Part shown: piece by piece, positions 15,136 through 27,769 of the stretch | Position numbering within the stretch: position 1 is the stretch's first letter | Layout of the letters: each line of letters opens with the position of its first letter | Assembly (NCBI RefSeq): GCF_035582795.1 | Contig: NC_134367.1 | Location: forward strand, 88,829,062-88,893,061 | DNA: 64,000 nt | Direction of reading: 5' to 3' | DNA from: Mycteria americana | Taxonomy: Eukaryota > Chordata > Aves > Ciconiiformes > Ciconiidae | The notes under the pieces: model-generated | The model's database searches: none | Seen by the model: only the letters and a program-made list of their open reading frames with translations | What the model was told of the DNA's origin: nothing | Translations under genes and position numbers: made by a program

Positions 15136-17195
15136 AATTTTTATATATATAAATAATATATATATAAATCTATATAGTTGTGGTACAGTCTAAAAGCAAT
15201 CTTGTTTCCTTGAACTGAAAGTTTGGCTATTAGCTTGTTTTTGCACTTTAAGGCAGCATGAATATTTCACTAATTTAGCACTCCGATAAAAATGAACTGT
15301 AGAGGTAATCCGACAAAGTAACAAATTACGGAGCGTATTTTTCCCCCTTTTCGGAATAGAAGCCAGCGGATACTTTACTTCTAAGGAATCTCCAATTCAA
15401 AAAATTTGGACGTGGCTTTATTCTCCCCAAAACACTGCGTTCTTTTAAGCTCTCGATCTTTTTCCTCTTAAAATCTGAATGTAGAAATCTTCTCCCAATT
15501 TTGTCAGTTCCTTTACATTTCTATAATTGCATGAGTCCTTTCTAGCTGTTGGAAACCTGAATGCTTTTAGACCCAAACGGAAAATTTCTGAAATGCTGGA
15601 TTATCTATTTTTAAACAAGCGGTTGACTTAAAACTTATTATGGCAACTTCTGGATTTCTGACAGTTCCCACTGGAAAAAAAAAAAAAACACAACAAACAA
15701 AAAACAACACAAAAACATAAAGCAAAAACCCTGAGAGTACACTGGGATCACTGGGACTCTGTCTTACGTGAAGGTTTGCTTGGGATGAAAAAGGATATTG
15801 CAGCTTCAGCAGTGATGAACTGTGTGTTTAAAAAATGTGAATTACTGTTATTGTATACTGTAATTGATTACATGGGCCGGGGGGAGGTATCAAAGAACTT
15901 GGCAGGTTGTGTTGATGCTCTTAGTTGAGTCTTGAAAAGTAAATATTAACGCTACAGAAATGCATGATTTTCAGTATATTTTTGTCTTTGTTTGCATTGT
16001 ATAACTTTAACGAGTGAGTTGAAAATTATTTAATTTCCTTAGGAAAAAAAAACCGACACCGCTGAAAATGCCGGTGTTACGAAGAAGAGAAATGCACTGT
16101 TTTTATTTTATCTAATTTAAATTTACTTTCCCACTGTCTTTAAGTTGAGAAGAACTTAAGCTACGAGTCGCCGATTTAGCTACGTTAACAAGGAAAAAAA
16201 AAAAAAAAAGAATGTTTACAACCAGGCTTCGAGATTTGCATGTGCGGTGTGCATTTACTAACCCCAGACCCCTTCTAATTGCACAGACCCCACGCCAGCT
16301 CCAGCTGAGGTGCGTCCATTGCCCCAGATGAGCATTTGTAGGATTCCTGCTGCACCACTCCACCACAATAGGTCGTTCTTTTTTTTCCCCCCCGTTGAAA
16401 AGAGGCTGTGGACTGAAAAAAAAAAAAGAAAAAGCCCCGGGCTGAAAGGCCTGGGAAGGCCTGAGTGACAGGGGGGCCGGGGGAGGGCAGGGGAAGGACT
16501 ATGTGTATCCAAGCAGCAGAGACTGCAGCCTGACGTGTGGTTTTAATGACCAACACGCAGGTCAAAAGCATTTTGCACAGTGTTTGTTTTCCTGTCTTGC
16601 ACTTACAAATAAGGTCTATGGGAGTAGCATGGAAAACGTTTGCTGTTTTTTCCCTTTTTTTTTCTTTTTTTTTTTTCCTCTGCTTTTGTTTAAAATTTGA
16701 TCGCCTTAACTACTGTAAACATAGCCTATTTTTGTGCTTAAGATACTGAATGGAAAACTCCATTGTGTATTGCTGGACTGTTTTGGAAATATTTGGTCAA
16801 ATGTGTGTTAATTTGGCTGTAATGGCATTTAAAACAAAAAAAAAAGCTGTGAAAATGGCCTTGGAGCGTTATCTTTAGTTACTTGAATAGTTTCTAGGTT
16901 TTAAAACTACATTCTTTTCTTAAGTTAGAGAAGACAATCAGTGTCTGAGGAAAATTGACTTTCTCTTGGATTTTTTTGTGGTCCTCGTGAGTGATTTGCT
17001 TTTTTCCTTTCCTTAGTTTCACATTCTTCTTTTGTTCTAAAACTTAGACTGACATCTAGCTTTGACAATCATAGTATGTTTTATTTTCCTGAGGGGGGAA
17101 TAACTTATAATGCTGTTTAGTTTTGTACTATTGGTGTGTTGGTGAATTTTTAAACTGTGTGCTAACTGCAATAAATTATATGAACTGAGAAATCA
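15136..17195 (+). other. ZBTB18: ZBTB18 3' untranslated region
   Basis: About 2.06 kb lies between the stop codon and the likely cleavage site. It starts with a pure AT stretch (about 15135-15175). It has A-rich runs (15677-15690, 16195-16209), T-rich runs (16658-16678) and ATTTA-type words. GCACTTTA at about 15243-15250 matches the seed complement of the miR-17/miR-302 type families. Open frames within it are chance. Its length fits the known long 3' UTR of this gene. The exact end depends on poly(A) site use. Confidence 0.7.
17170..17175 (+). terminator. ZBTB18: Poly(A) signal of ZBTB18
   Basis: Canonical AATAAA is followed about 25-45 nt later by a T-rich/GT-containing element (CCCTTGTCTTTTTTCC, about 17197-17212), as expected for the main cleavage site near 17195. 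A weaker ATTAAA with GT-rich sequence after it lies at 17377-17382 and could give a longer form. Confidence 0.65.
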
Positions 17196-17199
17196 ATTC

Positions 17200-20100
17200 C
17201 CTTGTCTTTTTTCCCTCTTTTAAATTACAGTTACGGAGTATTTTTTATAATGTGTAACTTTATTACTTTTGTACAGACTTCTATTGCTAACTGTGTATGG
17301 AATACGTTTTCAGTATGCTTTTGAGCACTTTGTTGCTAACGTACATATTTACATCTCACTTAACATTTAAAAAAAAATTAAATGCTTGTGTTTTGAAAGC
17401 ATTTCTCTGTGTGTAGCTCTCGATCATTCTGTAGAGGGATTTTTTTCATTATTATTTTTTTCTTCCCCAAAGACTTTTGCAGAAGCAATCTATTAAATTC
17501 CAGAAATTTTGCTACCATGCAAATATCTATGCAGACACACAATTCCTTTCTGGGCTTAATTTCACCCCAAGGAGCTCTCTCAGGCTCACTCCTTTGTATT
17601 CAGTCTCTATCAGAACATTAGAGCAGAAGGCAACAACTTAATCTGAAGCACTGGCCGGGTACTGACTGGCCGTCAACGCTACAGTAGCCGCTCAAAATGT
17701 CCAAAATACCGGTAATACCTCAAAACTGTCTGGACTACAGAGGAAAATTGAAATAATCCTAAGTCTGTTTAGGGATTTCTCTTACGGACTAAATGTTTCT
17801 TTAAAAAAAAATAGAATGGAGCTTAGCGAAACCTTTGAAAAACACCTGGTTTAGATGCTTGTTGCAGGATATACCCAGAATTCTTGTTTGAGGCCACTCC
17901 ATCCTAGGAACGAGACCAGCACTGCAGAGCCCAATGGGAATACGAAAGTAGAGCTAAATTAGAAGTCTGGAACAGAGACAGCAGGACCAATTTGAAGGGA
18001 AAAAAAAATGTTAATTTAAACATTTCATTACATTTGTCATCTGCCTAGGTACAACTGAAGTTGTGCCTTGACCAAGTGAATCTCAGTGTCTAACGCTATT
18101 CTGCTTATCTCCCTACATCTACGGTGATTTGTGCTTAGCCAAAATGATCTTTTTCACTGTTTTATTCTTTATAACAATTTTCAATCATCAGTTGCTGTGG
18201 GGTTTTTTGAGTTATTATAGATATTTTGAAAACATTTCCTTTTGTCAATGTTAGCGTCTTCAGCCGCATAGATTTCTCTTTTTGTAGCAGCAGACCTTTT
18301 CTGTAGGCTTTCATATGATAGAATATTATGTGTAGTTAAGACGGTTTAAAGTATCGTCAAGACTGAAAAATGGCTAATATTGCAGTTCTGAAATCTGTGC
18401 AGCTGATGAGCTTAGGATGTGGCTCTAGGCAGAGTCACTATTTGTTCTCCACCATTAAGATTTTCAAGGATTGTAGATTCCCAAATAAAACTAGATTTAG
18501 AAGGAGCCCTTCTTCAGAAGGGTAACAGAAAACATAACGTAGTCATTAACGACAAAATAATTCAAAATATCCTTTATACTTTCGGGTTTTATCTAGATGG
18601 TCTATACATGTGCAGCACACACTTGCTTGTGGCTATCAAAGTGTTTCTTCAAGGAAAAGATGAAACATACTCCTGTGTGTTGCTTCTCTCCATAAGGTTT
18701 AAGGTACTGACGTACCTAAATAGCTGTAACTTTTTTTTTTCTTTTTTTTTTTTTTTTTAATACAGTCCCTAGATAATGAAGCATGAGAGAATATTTTATT
18801 TGGCTTGAGGATATGTGGTAACAAAATCCTCACCGTTCATGTTGCCATGATGGTCAAAGGCAAATTGCGGAAAGGGAAACTGTACGCTCTAAACTTCACG
18901 GGTTCAGAAGACTTTCTCTGACTGGTGATAGCCATCACTTTTTAACTGTGAGTACTTCTAGCCCAAGACTCGCAGGGAACATGCTAAATATATCATTCAG
19001 CTATTTTTTTAACCGCTGTCTGTGATAGCTTAATATTCTCTCGTTACGAATGATTTCTCTAAACTCCAGCTTAGGGCTTTGGTGTAACAGAGGCTTTTGA
19101 ATCAGGTATAGCACTCTACAGACCATCTACTTACTGAGACCTTTGCGTGCTTTAGGTGCAATTTGAAGAAGAACTTGGTAGGAGTTTAAAACGAAACTTT
19201 CTGGCCAAGGAAGGGAAGGGATCCTCATTGCTTTTCCTGCTCTCCTGCGTTAGGGTAAAAGCGAATACCAAACGATCCCATATACTCCTGCTGCGCCTAA
19301 GTGAAACCAGCATATCCCTTCAAAGCTCTCATCGCCTTGTTGGAAGCCTAAATAAAATTTTAAAATTCATTTGCAAAGGGACAGATTCCCTTTCCCCCCT
19401 GTGCTGCCTCACCCCAGCAGCCGTGCTGGCTCACCTGCTCGGGGAGGACACCATCATTTTCTCTCCCTGCCGCAGCGGACCCTCTGCTTTCCTTCTTCAG
19501 ATAATGGATCAAGTGATTTGTCGGTGGTGGACTGACTTTCCCCCCCTTCTAATTAATTCCACAACAATCAAGTGCTCTAACTTTTTAATGGACTCCTAAC
19601 ATATAACTTTTAAATACATTTTTCCAGCCTACTTTCAAAAGTGAAACCCTGAGCCCCCCTTGTTATGATCAACGATGCTGCAGCAATTTGTGGCTGAGGA
19701 GAACTTGGAAGGAGAGGAAATTTCTACCCGCTCCCTCTCCTCACTTTGAAGCGATGCAAATTCCCTCAGAATGAAGGTGAAATACATGTCAAGTCTGCAA
19801 AAATACCCTAAAATTAGAAAACCGATTCTAAAATGTTGTCATGTAGTGCTCCGTAGCAGGGTTCGCAAACTTATGCATTATTAACACTATTTGTCCATGT
19901 GATTTCCAAACTGAAATATTTCCAGACAGTATGGTCTTTTATTAAAGCAATCTAACCAAAGCATTAAGGTTTTTTTACTGGGATGGTAAACGTGAATTTT
20001 AACAGAACTGACTGATATTTTTAAAGGGAGGAAAAAGCGATGCACAAATCTTCTGGGCTCTTTCAAAATATTCTAGTTCAGGAGTCCTTGTTTAATTTTG

Positions 20101-21890
20101 TCGCGCTTCACTCATATTTTAATCATGTCATTAAATACAGTGAGTTTGGCAATAAAAAATATTTTCTAGATGGTAAGAGAGGAGTTCTTTCTTTATTTGT
20201 ACAAATGCTTTTGGGCAGAAGGTGGAAATGTTCCCTTTTGCTGGCAAATGAAGATAGTCACAGGAAGAAGAGCCCGGCTTATTAAAACCTACAGCCAGCA
20301 GCTCCTGCTAGCGGGATAAAATTCAGCTAAACCTGTTAATGGGTCTTACCGATGAGAGATTAGGTCCTTTTCGGAAAGATTATCCATTTTAGTCTCGTAA
20401 GCTAAAAAAGAAGCATTACTTTTAACCGATTGTCAAATCGAAATGCTCTCGGTGCAAATAACACGCAGCTTACCCGGCTCTGCCGGAGCAAGAGAGGGGT
20501 GAGACTTCTGCACAGCCGGGCAGCACAAAGCCCAAGGTGGTACAGGCTTCCCCGTGACGGTGACGGCAAACGCTGCAGAGGTTTCGAGTGATAGAGACGT
20601 TTGCCAAAAAAAAAAAAGGGTTTTTTTTTCAAAAATAATCCGTGTTTGACCTGGAGTATTCTCTTACATTGGAATTTCTTGGGTTAGTTAATTTTTCAGA
20701 CTAACAGAACTTGCCTGGGTTGTCTGCTTACAATCTTCACGTTCATTTTGCTTTAATTTAGTTTCTTACTTTCAGGTTTTTTTTCCTCAGAAGACAGTCA
20801 CCCCACTGATACACTGTGGGTTTTGTGCAGAACATACACGGTTTTCATTCTCGAGAATTCCTTAGCATTAACCATTTGTGGCAGGGGGCCACAAGTGCTC
20901 ACCCCTGCGCGAAAACCCTCCCCTCGCTGGGACAGACTTTGTGCCTCTCCTGTACCACGGCTGTTATCGTGGGGCCAAATTATCTTTTCTTTTTGAGATT
21001 TTACAGCCCGGCTCTAACAAGCTTTTGCTTGGGGCTACAAGGGAGAACGTATGCAGTCTAGCCTTGGAGCTGAAATTTCCATGTGATCGGGGATTTTTGG
21101 GATTGCAGGAAACAAATAAATGATTAATTGCAAAATACAGCTGGTGATTATTTTTTAGGACGTTGTAATGTGCAGCATTTTGGTGTTTCTGAAACTCAAC
21201 GTTGCGCTTTAAAATGCATATTGTGTATGAACATATGCGTGTGCATGTGAGGAAGTAGTTTAAAATAACTTGCTAATTTTTATTTAGGTGTGCATCGAAA
21301 TCACAGCCTCGGTTATTCCTTAAAGATCTTTAGAAGACGTGTTTAGTGTTCGTACCTAGCAGCCAACATGACGTGGTCTTGTGCAACCTATTGCTTGTGA
21401 TTCCTGCAGTTATCAGCGCTTATCTGAGCACCAAGAAGGATTTTTTTATGCCACGTCCGGAACGTGCCAGATAGGGATTTACACAGCACATCCCCAGCCA
21501 TTACAACCCAGTGCACGAAACCCAGCTTTAAATTAGTAAAATATTTAGAGAGCAAGTTACATGTACATCATGACTTCCGAAAGGATTTAACTGGTAAAGC
21601 AATATGTTACTGCCTCAGTACTACAGGAGGTATACTAAAAGGCTTAACTGTCTCAAAACAGCTCTATGGCATGGTATATGCTGTATCTGGATGTAAATCT
21701 AGATAGGGATTTAAATATTTCTTTCACAACCTTCCCGAAATACATTTTGGTTAAGTCTTATTTACAGCTATTAAGAAAATAAAAACTACCCTCGATGCTA
21801 CATTTTAGGCTTTTGTCAAATTGTCTTCAATTTTAGCATTAAAGCTACTTTTTATAAACTTTTGGATGTGGTCCCAATATACATTTTACA
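17200..21890. other. Non-coding DNA just downstream of ZBTB18
   Basis: No gene is recognised. AT-rich sequence carries long T tracts at about 18730-18760, where an almost pure T run of about 30 bp is broken by one C. Open frames (for example 19156-19599, 147 codons) show no family resemblance. An AATAAA at about 18484 lies far from any exon I can define. Confidence 0.5.
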
Positions 21891-21899
21891 ATTTTAAAA

Positions 21900-22400
21900 A
21901 TGTACTTTATCTATAAATAAAACCCCTTGAAACTGATAGAGGTTTATCATACAAGATATGATTTATTTTCAACTGCATTTGCCACGTATTCGCACTTAGT
22001 GAGGATTCATCTTGAGATAATTTTGGAAATTCATACCGAGATAAAATACAGTTAAAATCTTAATGAAACATATCCTCTCTTCATAGGCTATAGCTACCAG
22101 GTCTTCATTTTCTGTAGCTTACTCTCTCTTTTTAAAGTAGTTTGACTGGCACCGTCTATCCAGAATCTGATTTCTGTTCGTAGATGATTTTCAGGCTTAT
22201 ATATATGACAGCTTGAAAACACTATAAATACCGATATTTCATTATTTTCAAATGACTGAGTGACTTTTAAGAAAGATCTGTCTCTTAACGAGCTGAGACT
22301 AACTAGGCAATGCGTAATTTCTGGAGAGATGGAGAGCGGTACATCTCTCTATTAATTATGAGGATGTAATTTAATGAACACATGAATGCTGGGCTCCCTG
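21900..22400. promoter_or_regulatory. AT-rich candidate enhancer block 1
   Basis: A high-complexity AT-rich stretch contains several homeodomain-type words (ATTAATTATGAGG near 22350, TAATTT, ATTTAATGAAC) and GATA-like TTATCA/AGATAA words near 21946 and 22014. It contains no open frame of note. Candidate regulatory status is inferred from composition and location in the desert of a developmental regulator. Conservation was not tested. Confidence 0.3.
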
Positions 22401-25000
22401 TTGACAGACAGACCGACGTACCTCTGCAAGTGTTGGGTAACTCATTGCGACTTACTTCCAAGGATTTCTCAAGACTGCTACTCTGTGCTTAAAAGAAAAG
22501 GCTCCTGAGACGCAAGGTGAACGCAAAGTTGTGTTTTGCCCAATTCAGTGTGAGAAACATAAATGTATTTCTTTTTCGTTAATGATTGGAAAAGTCTCAC
22601 AGAGAGAAAACTTCCAAGAGAGTGAGGACAAAAAATGGCATAAAGCAGTACTTCACTTGGGAAGTTTGTTATTCTTAGCCTAAATTTGCATCAAGGAACC
22701 CATGCATTTTAAAATCTCGGCAAGGAGACCTTTTAAAGCCCGTAACCAGTAGTTAAAAATGAGAGTAGATCAAGCTTTTTCCTTCTTCTTTTTTTTTTTC
22801 TAAGCAGAGTGCTAATTTTAACGTGCTCTTTTATTCTCTCTAATATGTAACATGAAGTTTGCAGCTTGGAGGAAAAGGTGGGATTCCTGCCGAGCGGAGA
22901 AAATACAGCAGAGCCGTATTCGCCTTCCAGCCCGAGGGTCGTGTCGGGGTGAGGGTACGAGGCAAACGCCGGGGCCGTCCGTAGGGCCGAGCTGGACGGT
23001 TCCCCAGCCTTTCGCCAGCAAGCCTGCTGGAGGTGAGCACCTTGCGGCAAACAGTACTTTCATCCCCAAACGACAGCAGGTTTGTAGGCACGCTTCTGCT
23101 GGAGGGATTGAAAACGACTGAAGGGCTGCTTCTGGAAAGACGTCGGGTAACGCGGAGTAATTCAAACAAGGCATTAAAACAACCGCCCTCGCCCTGTCTC
23201 AGCAGAGAGCGGAGATGGGAGCGCTTGCTGCCCGCCCCGGGCCGAGGGACGTGCAAGCCACAGAAGTACCTGGTGGTATAAGCTGATTTTAAAGGGTTAT
23301 GCTCTGAACTAACGGTGCCGCTGGATGGTCTCGAGCTGGGTATCTGGGTGCTGTATTGCAACGCTATTTTAAAAAAAATACGCTAAATGTAAGGGTCTGA
23401 GCTCTCAACCCTTCTTCGTGGAACACGAGCCCAAGGGCGAGCGGAGATGTTAAGATTTGGGACCTACCTGACGTGAACTACATGTGAGTCACTCTCAAGA
23501 CAGCGAGTAGATGACTAGCACTCGTCCTAATGTTAGCCTTCTATTTTAGGTTGATGCTCTTCAGATGCAGAGCTCCCCCACACGAAAGCACGACCATTTA
23601 GTGCGTTGGGTTTTTTTAACAGGAGCCTTTGATAGGTTCTACAGTCGTTCATGGCTGAGCCAGACTCCTTCGGTCCAAAACTGCCTGTATCAACGGCAGG
23701 CAAAATTTTGCTTTTGGAAATACCCAGCCCCTCTGGGTAGCTGTTGTTACTTCCAGAAGAGGGTAGGAATATGTCCGGAGCAGAAAAAAATGCTTTACAA
23801 AGACATCGGCTTAGCATGTATTCCTAAAATTTAATATCAGTGCTCACCTTTTGAAACGATCTTATCTCCGATCTTATCTCCTTTTATTTAGAAGAAGGAG
23901 GAGGAGCCTGCGCTTTGGACTCGAATGTGGTGAGAAGAGAGGGAACATCTGTAAATAATGGCTTTTTTTTAGGAGAGGGATAAGCACATTGTTAAAAGAA
24001 TGAAGGAAATTACAGAAAAATGAGGTTTAAGGGAAAGCACATGTTGAAAGACAGAGCACATTAATCAGGCTATGGGAATGGGAGGTATAAAGCCTCTTTT
24101 CTACACTACTTTGATTCTTATTAAGGACAAAAAGCATTATGAGGTTTTTTTCCTTTTTTCTGCTGGCTCTTAGGAAGGAAGCAATATAGCACGGCAAGGT
24201 TGTGAGCCTCGCTGCTGGTGCAGTCCTGGAGGATGAAGCATTTTTAATTCATCTCAAAGGCTTCTTTTTTTTTTTTCCTGAACAAAGAAAGGAAAGTCTC
24301 CTCCTCATGGCTTTACAGATGGCAGAATCCCGGTTTCGAAGCCCACGCTGGAAGTCTCATTGTTGGGTCAGTGCGAGACCCCATCCACGGAGCAGAGGTC
24401 CCTGGCTTTCTCCTGCCCTCCTACTGAAGGAGGCACTGGGGATGGGGAGCCCGTGGCCAACGCTGCTTGGTAAAATGATGTGGCTCATTCAAAGCCGCTG
24501 AACTTATTGAAGAAGGATGAAAAAAAAAGAAAAAGGAAGTGAAAGTCATGTTTATCCTGGGGCTGGATGCAGGGTTTGATATTTCGGAGTGTTTTCACCA
24601 CATCTGTGCTACCTCTCCAGCCCCTTCGTGCACCATGTTTGATGCCTGATGTTAGGCTCGGCTCCGCGCCTTTCTGCCATCGGCTGATCCGAGCTGAACG
24701 CCTTCTCCCAGAGTTATTTGTCGGTGAGAGAAAACAATTTTCAGGTCCTGTGGAGAACACTAGAGGTGTGCGCTTAAATAAAAGTTCAACCCGGGGTTCT
24801 GGGCAGAAATTAAGCTAATTATGGAAGTGTTTGTTCCATCACAAATCCTACTGAGATACTTGCTGGTCTCCAGTGGGCACTTGCCGGAACCCCTGATTTG
24901 TGTCCACGTTATTTATTTAGGAAAATAAGAAGGGGGCTAATGACCTCAGCTGTAGCATTTTTCCACGTTATATGGATACTCCTGCGACTGCCCCATTTCA
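22401..25000. other. Desert segment with a CpG-rich patch at about 22.86-23.33 kb
   Basis: A CpG-dense patch (about 22860-23330) sits within otherwise AT-rich DNA, far from any recognised promoter. A perfect 12-bp tandem duplication (CGATCTTATCTC twice) lies at 23857-23880. Open frames around the patch overlap on both strands and carry no recognisable domain. Confidence 0.5.
23857..23880. repeat. 12-bp tandem duplication carrying two GATA sites
   Basis: CGATCTTATCTC occurs twice with no gap (23857-23868 and 23869-23880). Each copy has TTATCT, i.e. AGATAA on the minus strand, a consensus GATA-factor site, 12 bp apart. Confidence 0.8.
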
Positions 25001-25925
25001 TTCCCACCTCCCCAGCCCCATTTTCCCTAGAAGACCATTTTGCCATCCCGGGCACACGCCACGAACGAGGCTTTCGCCCATCGCGCCGCTCGGAAGCGGG
25101 CTGTGAATTTCGGCAGTCTGCGGCGTGGCTGCGAGCACGCAGCCTGGTGCCTGTCAGGCATCTTGTTAGCACAGCATCCACAAGAAAACTACTCCGAGAA
25201 GTACAACCGGGGGGTTTGGAATCACTGCAGAAGCCCCCCTCATTCTTAAACACGGCTCTTCTGCGTGGCTGGTGGGGGGGTGAGGAGAAGGAGGGAACAG
25301 AGAGGGGAGCAGAGCCTCCTAAAAGTGGGGTTTGCTTTCTTGTTGCAGCCCTGAGGAAAGCCTTGCGGCTGCCCGAGCCCGCAGCAGCCACGCAGGGCAG
25401 GGATCGGCGTGGCCAGGCGGGACGGAGGCTGGTGGCACCTTCACGGCCCCGTCGCTCTCGCCACGGGCAGGTGCGGGGAGGTCCCTCCGCTGCCCCTCTT
25501 CCCAGCCCTGTGGGGAGGGACGGGGACGCTGTCCACCGGCGCTGGGTGGTTTGGCCCCTGGTGCCGCCGGGCTTTGCCGTACCGCAGCCGCGTGGTGTAT
25601 TTCTCCGGGCCGTGAGCTGCTGCTGGGCGAAGGCTCCCCCTCCACAGCCAGCGCCAAACCCCAGGTCCTAACCTACGTGCTGGTCCGAGAGAGGGCCACG
25701 GTGGCCTTCGTCTTTTTGTTTTCTTTTTTTGGGGGCGTACTCTAGTATTTTGGAAGCTCTTGCCTGATGATGGTCTCTGAGTGATTTCGGGCTCCTGCCG
25801 TCCATCCTCCTGGGGCCTCGGCTTAGGCACATTTGCGAGGCAACCAACGCCACAAAAACATCCGAGTGTGATCTATTTTTTCCTTCTCCTTTGTTGCTTA
25901 ATGGATGACTCAACTTTCTTTTGTG
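25001..25925. other. CpG-rich orphan patch
   Basis: GC- and CpG-rich sequence (densest about 25040-25660) gives overlapping open frames on several strands (for example 24898-25671), which are composition artefacts. No splice or protein motif I recognise is present. It could be an orphan CpG island marking an enhancer or an unannotated non-coding RNA promoter. Confidence 0.4.
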
Positions 25926-26260
25926 ACTGGATAGCTTTAATTTATAGTTTTTAGGCGAGCGATCGTTCCTCTCATTATTTTGGGTTAAATATTCTTATTT
26001 GTTGATTATTTAATAGTTTGTTTGGATAAAGATGGAAAAAAAAAAAAACCAGCTTGGTGCCATAGACCGAGTCCAAAAGAAATTAACTGCTCTGCTGCAC
26101 ATATTGGAGCAGGGAGTTTGTGGAGAATGCAGCCCCACTAATGGACTGGCAAACTGATAAAGGCTTTAAAGATTCCATATAACCCCACGCTGCCTCATTT
26201 TATTAATTAACTCTCCTTGCTTTGTAGCAAGGTTGTCCCAGCTATGGAATAAATGAGTGA
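25926..26260. promoter_or_regulatory. AT-rich candidate enhancer block 2
   Basis: Homeodomain-type words (TTATTAATTAACTC near 26200, TTGATTATTTAATAG near 26000) and SOX-like TTTGTTTGG occur in high-complexity sequence flanked by CpG-rich patches. Regulatory role is inferred only. Confidence 0.3.
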
Positions 26261-27310
26261 AAGGGCTGGCCAGTATACATTAAACATCATTTTACGCTTA
26301 GCCTTGTGGAGGATTAGGGCTTGCGGGGGCTTTGGGATGGGTTTTTATTTCCGCGCATCCTTCCTCTGCTGGTGTTTTTGCCCGCGTTGCTCGGGGTCGG
26401 AGGGGGGAAGGAGGCGAGGGATCGCATCTGCGGCCCTTCGGTGCGTCCCACAAACGGCGGCCAAATGGCACCGGGACGTTAGGGCTCCCGCGCCCGGGGG
26501 TCGGCACGTAACCCACCGGCATGGGGGAAACGGAGGCTGGGGTAGGGGCGAGACGGTGACAGCTAGCGTAGCGAGGGGGGGGAAGGAGCCGCAAAAACAA
26601 GGCACCGCTCCAGCAGCGGTGAACGATCGTTCGCTGACGACGACTGACTTCTCAGCTCTGCGTCCCGGAGAACAGGCGCTGTTTTGATGGACTGCTTTAT
26701 TTAATCACTGTTTAGCTGGGGAACGGCTCCGCTAAGGCATTAAATATTTCCATGAAATAAAGGTCATTGTGATTTAAGTTTTTAAATGATTCACTAAATA
26801 TTAAAGCTGATTTTTCAGTTTGCTGCATTAATTTTCTAATATTCCCTCTGTATGTTTTCTTTTATAGGACATACAGATTATTGTAAAGCCTGTCAACCAA
26901 AAAGGGGCAATAGCTGAGACAAAAAGTATTTATTTGTTTATTTATTTAAATCTCTGTGATTCGTAGGACAAAGTTCAGCGATGCATCGCACCATCCACTC
27001 TCTGTCTGGACCGATGCAGGGTTTTTTTGTGGGGTTTTTTTCATGGTGGTTTTTTGTTGTTTTTTTTTTTTTTTTTCTAAAACATTACTTCTTGGCAAAC
27101 TAGATATGCAAATGCCAGAATACACTAAAACCACATTTAATTGGACCCACTTGCCAACTTCTTGAACACAGCTTGGATTATTTCACTGGAGGCTGCTTCT
27201 GTTAAAAGATGGGGGAGGAGGAAGTGGCATATTGACAAGGCTTCAGATAATTTTTTTTCCACTAGAAGTACAATGATGCCATGAGCCAAGTTTGGAAGTA
27301 TTTTACTATG
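26261..27310. other. CpG patch then AT-rich block
   Basis: 26360-26640 is CpG-rich and includes a 12-bp perfect palindrome GAACGATCGTTC at 26621-26632. 26700-26960 is AT-rich with ATTAAATATT and TTAATTTTCTAAT words and could be regulatory. A T tract of about 16-18 bp lies at 27059-27076. No gene is recognised. Confidence 0.45.
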
Positions 27311-27332
27311 TTTAATAATAATTATTATTAAA
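27311..27332. repeat. 22-bp perfect AT palindrome
   Basis: The left arm TTTAATAATAA and right arm TTATTATTAAA are exact reverse complements with no spacer. All bases are A or T. Flanking bases do not extend the symmetry. Confidence 0.95.
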
Positions 27333-27769
27333 GGATATTGTAAACATATGCATTTAAGTGGAGAATACAATCATGTCGCTGATTTAGCTTTGGATTAATT
27401 ATCAACTTTTTTTTTTTTTTTGAGGGGTAACCGACTCCCGCAGTAGCTGGAACCTGCGTGGCGCTGTGAAATGCTGGTTTAGAGAGAGGACGCGTATCCT
27501 TTTCCCTAGCTAAATGAGCTGATTAAAAATATTCATTCTTTTAGAAGATCTGTGAAATTTTCATCTCTGACTAGCAATCAATTAAATATAAACCGTATAA
27601 TAGGATTAAAATTACAAGGTTTACGGAGTTCCCAGGAATTTCAAGCGTATGTATGGATGCATACGTTACACGTCAGTATTTCAAAGAGAAATAGGAAACC
27701 CCAATAAATGACTGCCCTAATAACACTGATGCTGCGGAAAGCTAATAGAAGGGGGTTACCATCTCTTTC

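Noticed and set aside
24898..25671. 257-codon frame in a GC-rich patch
   Set aside because: Several overlapping frames on both strands and no domain; composition artefact.
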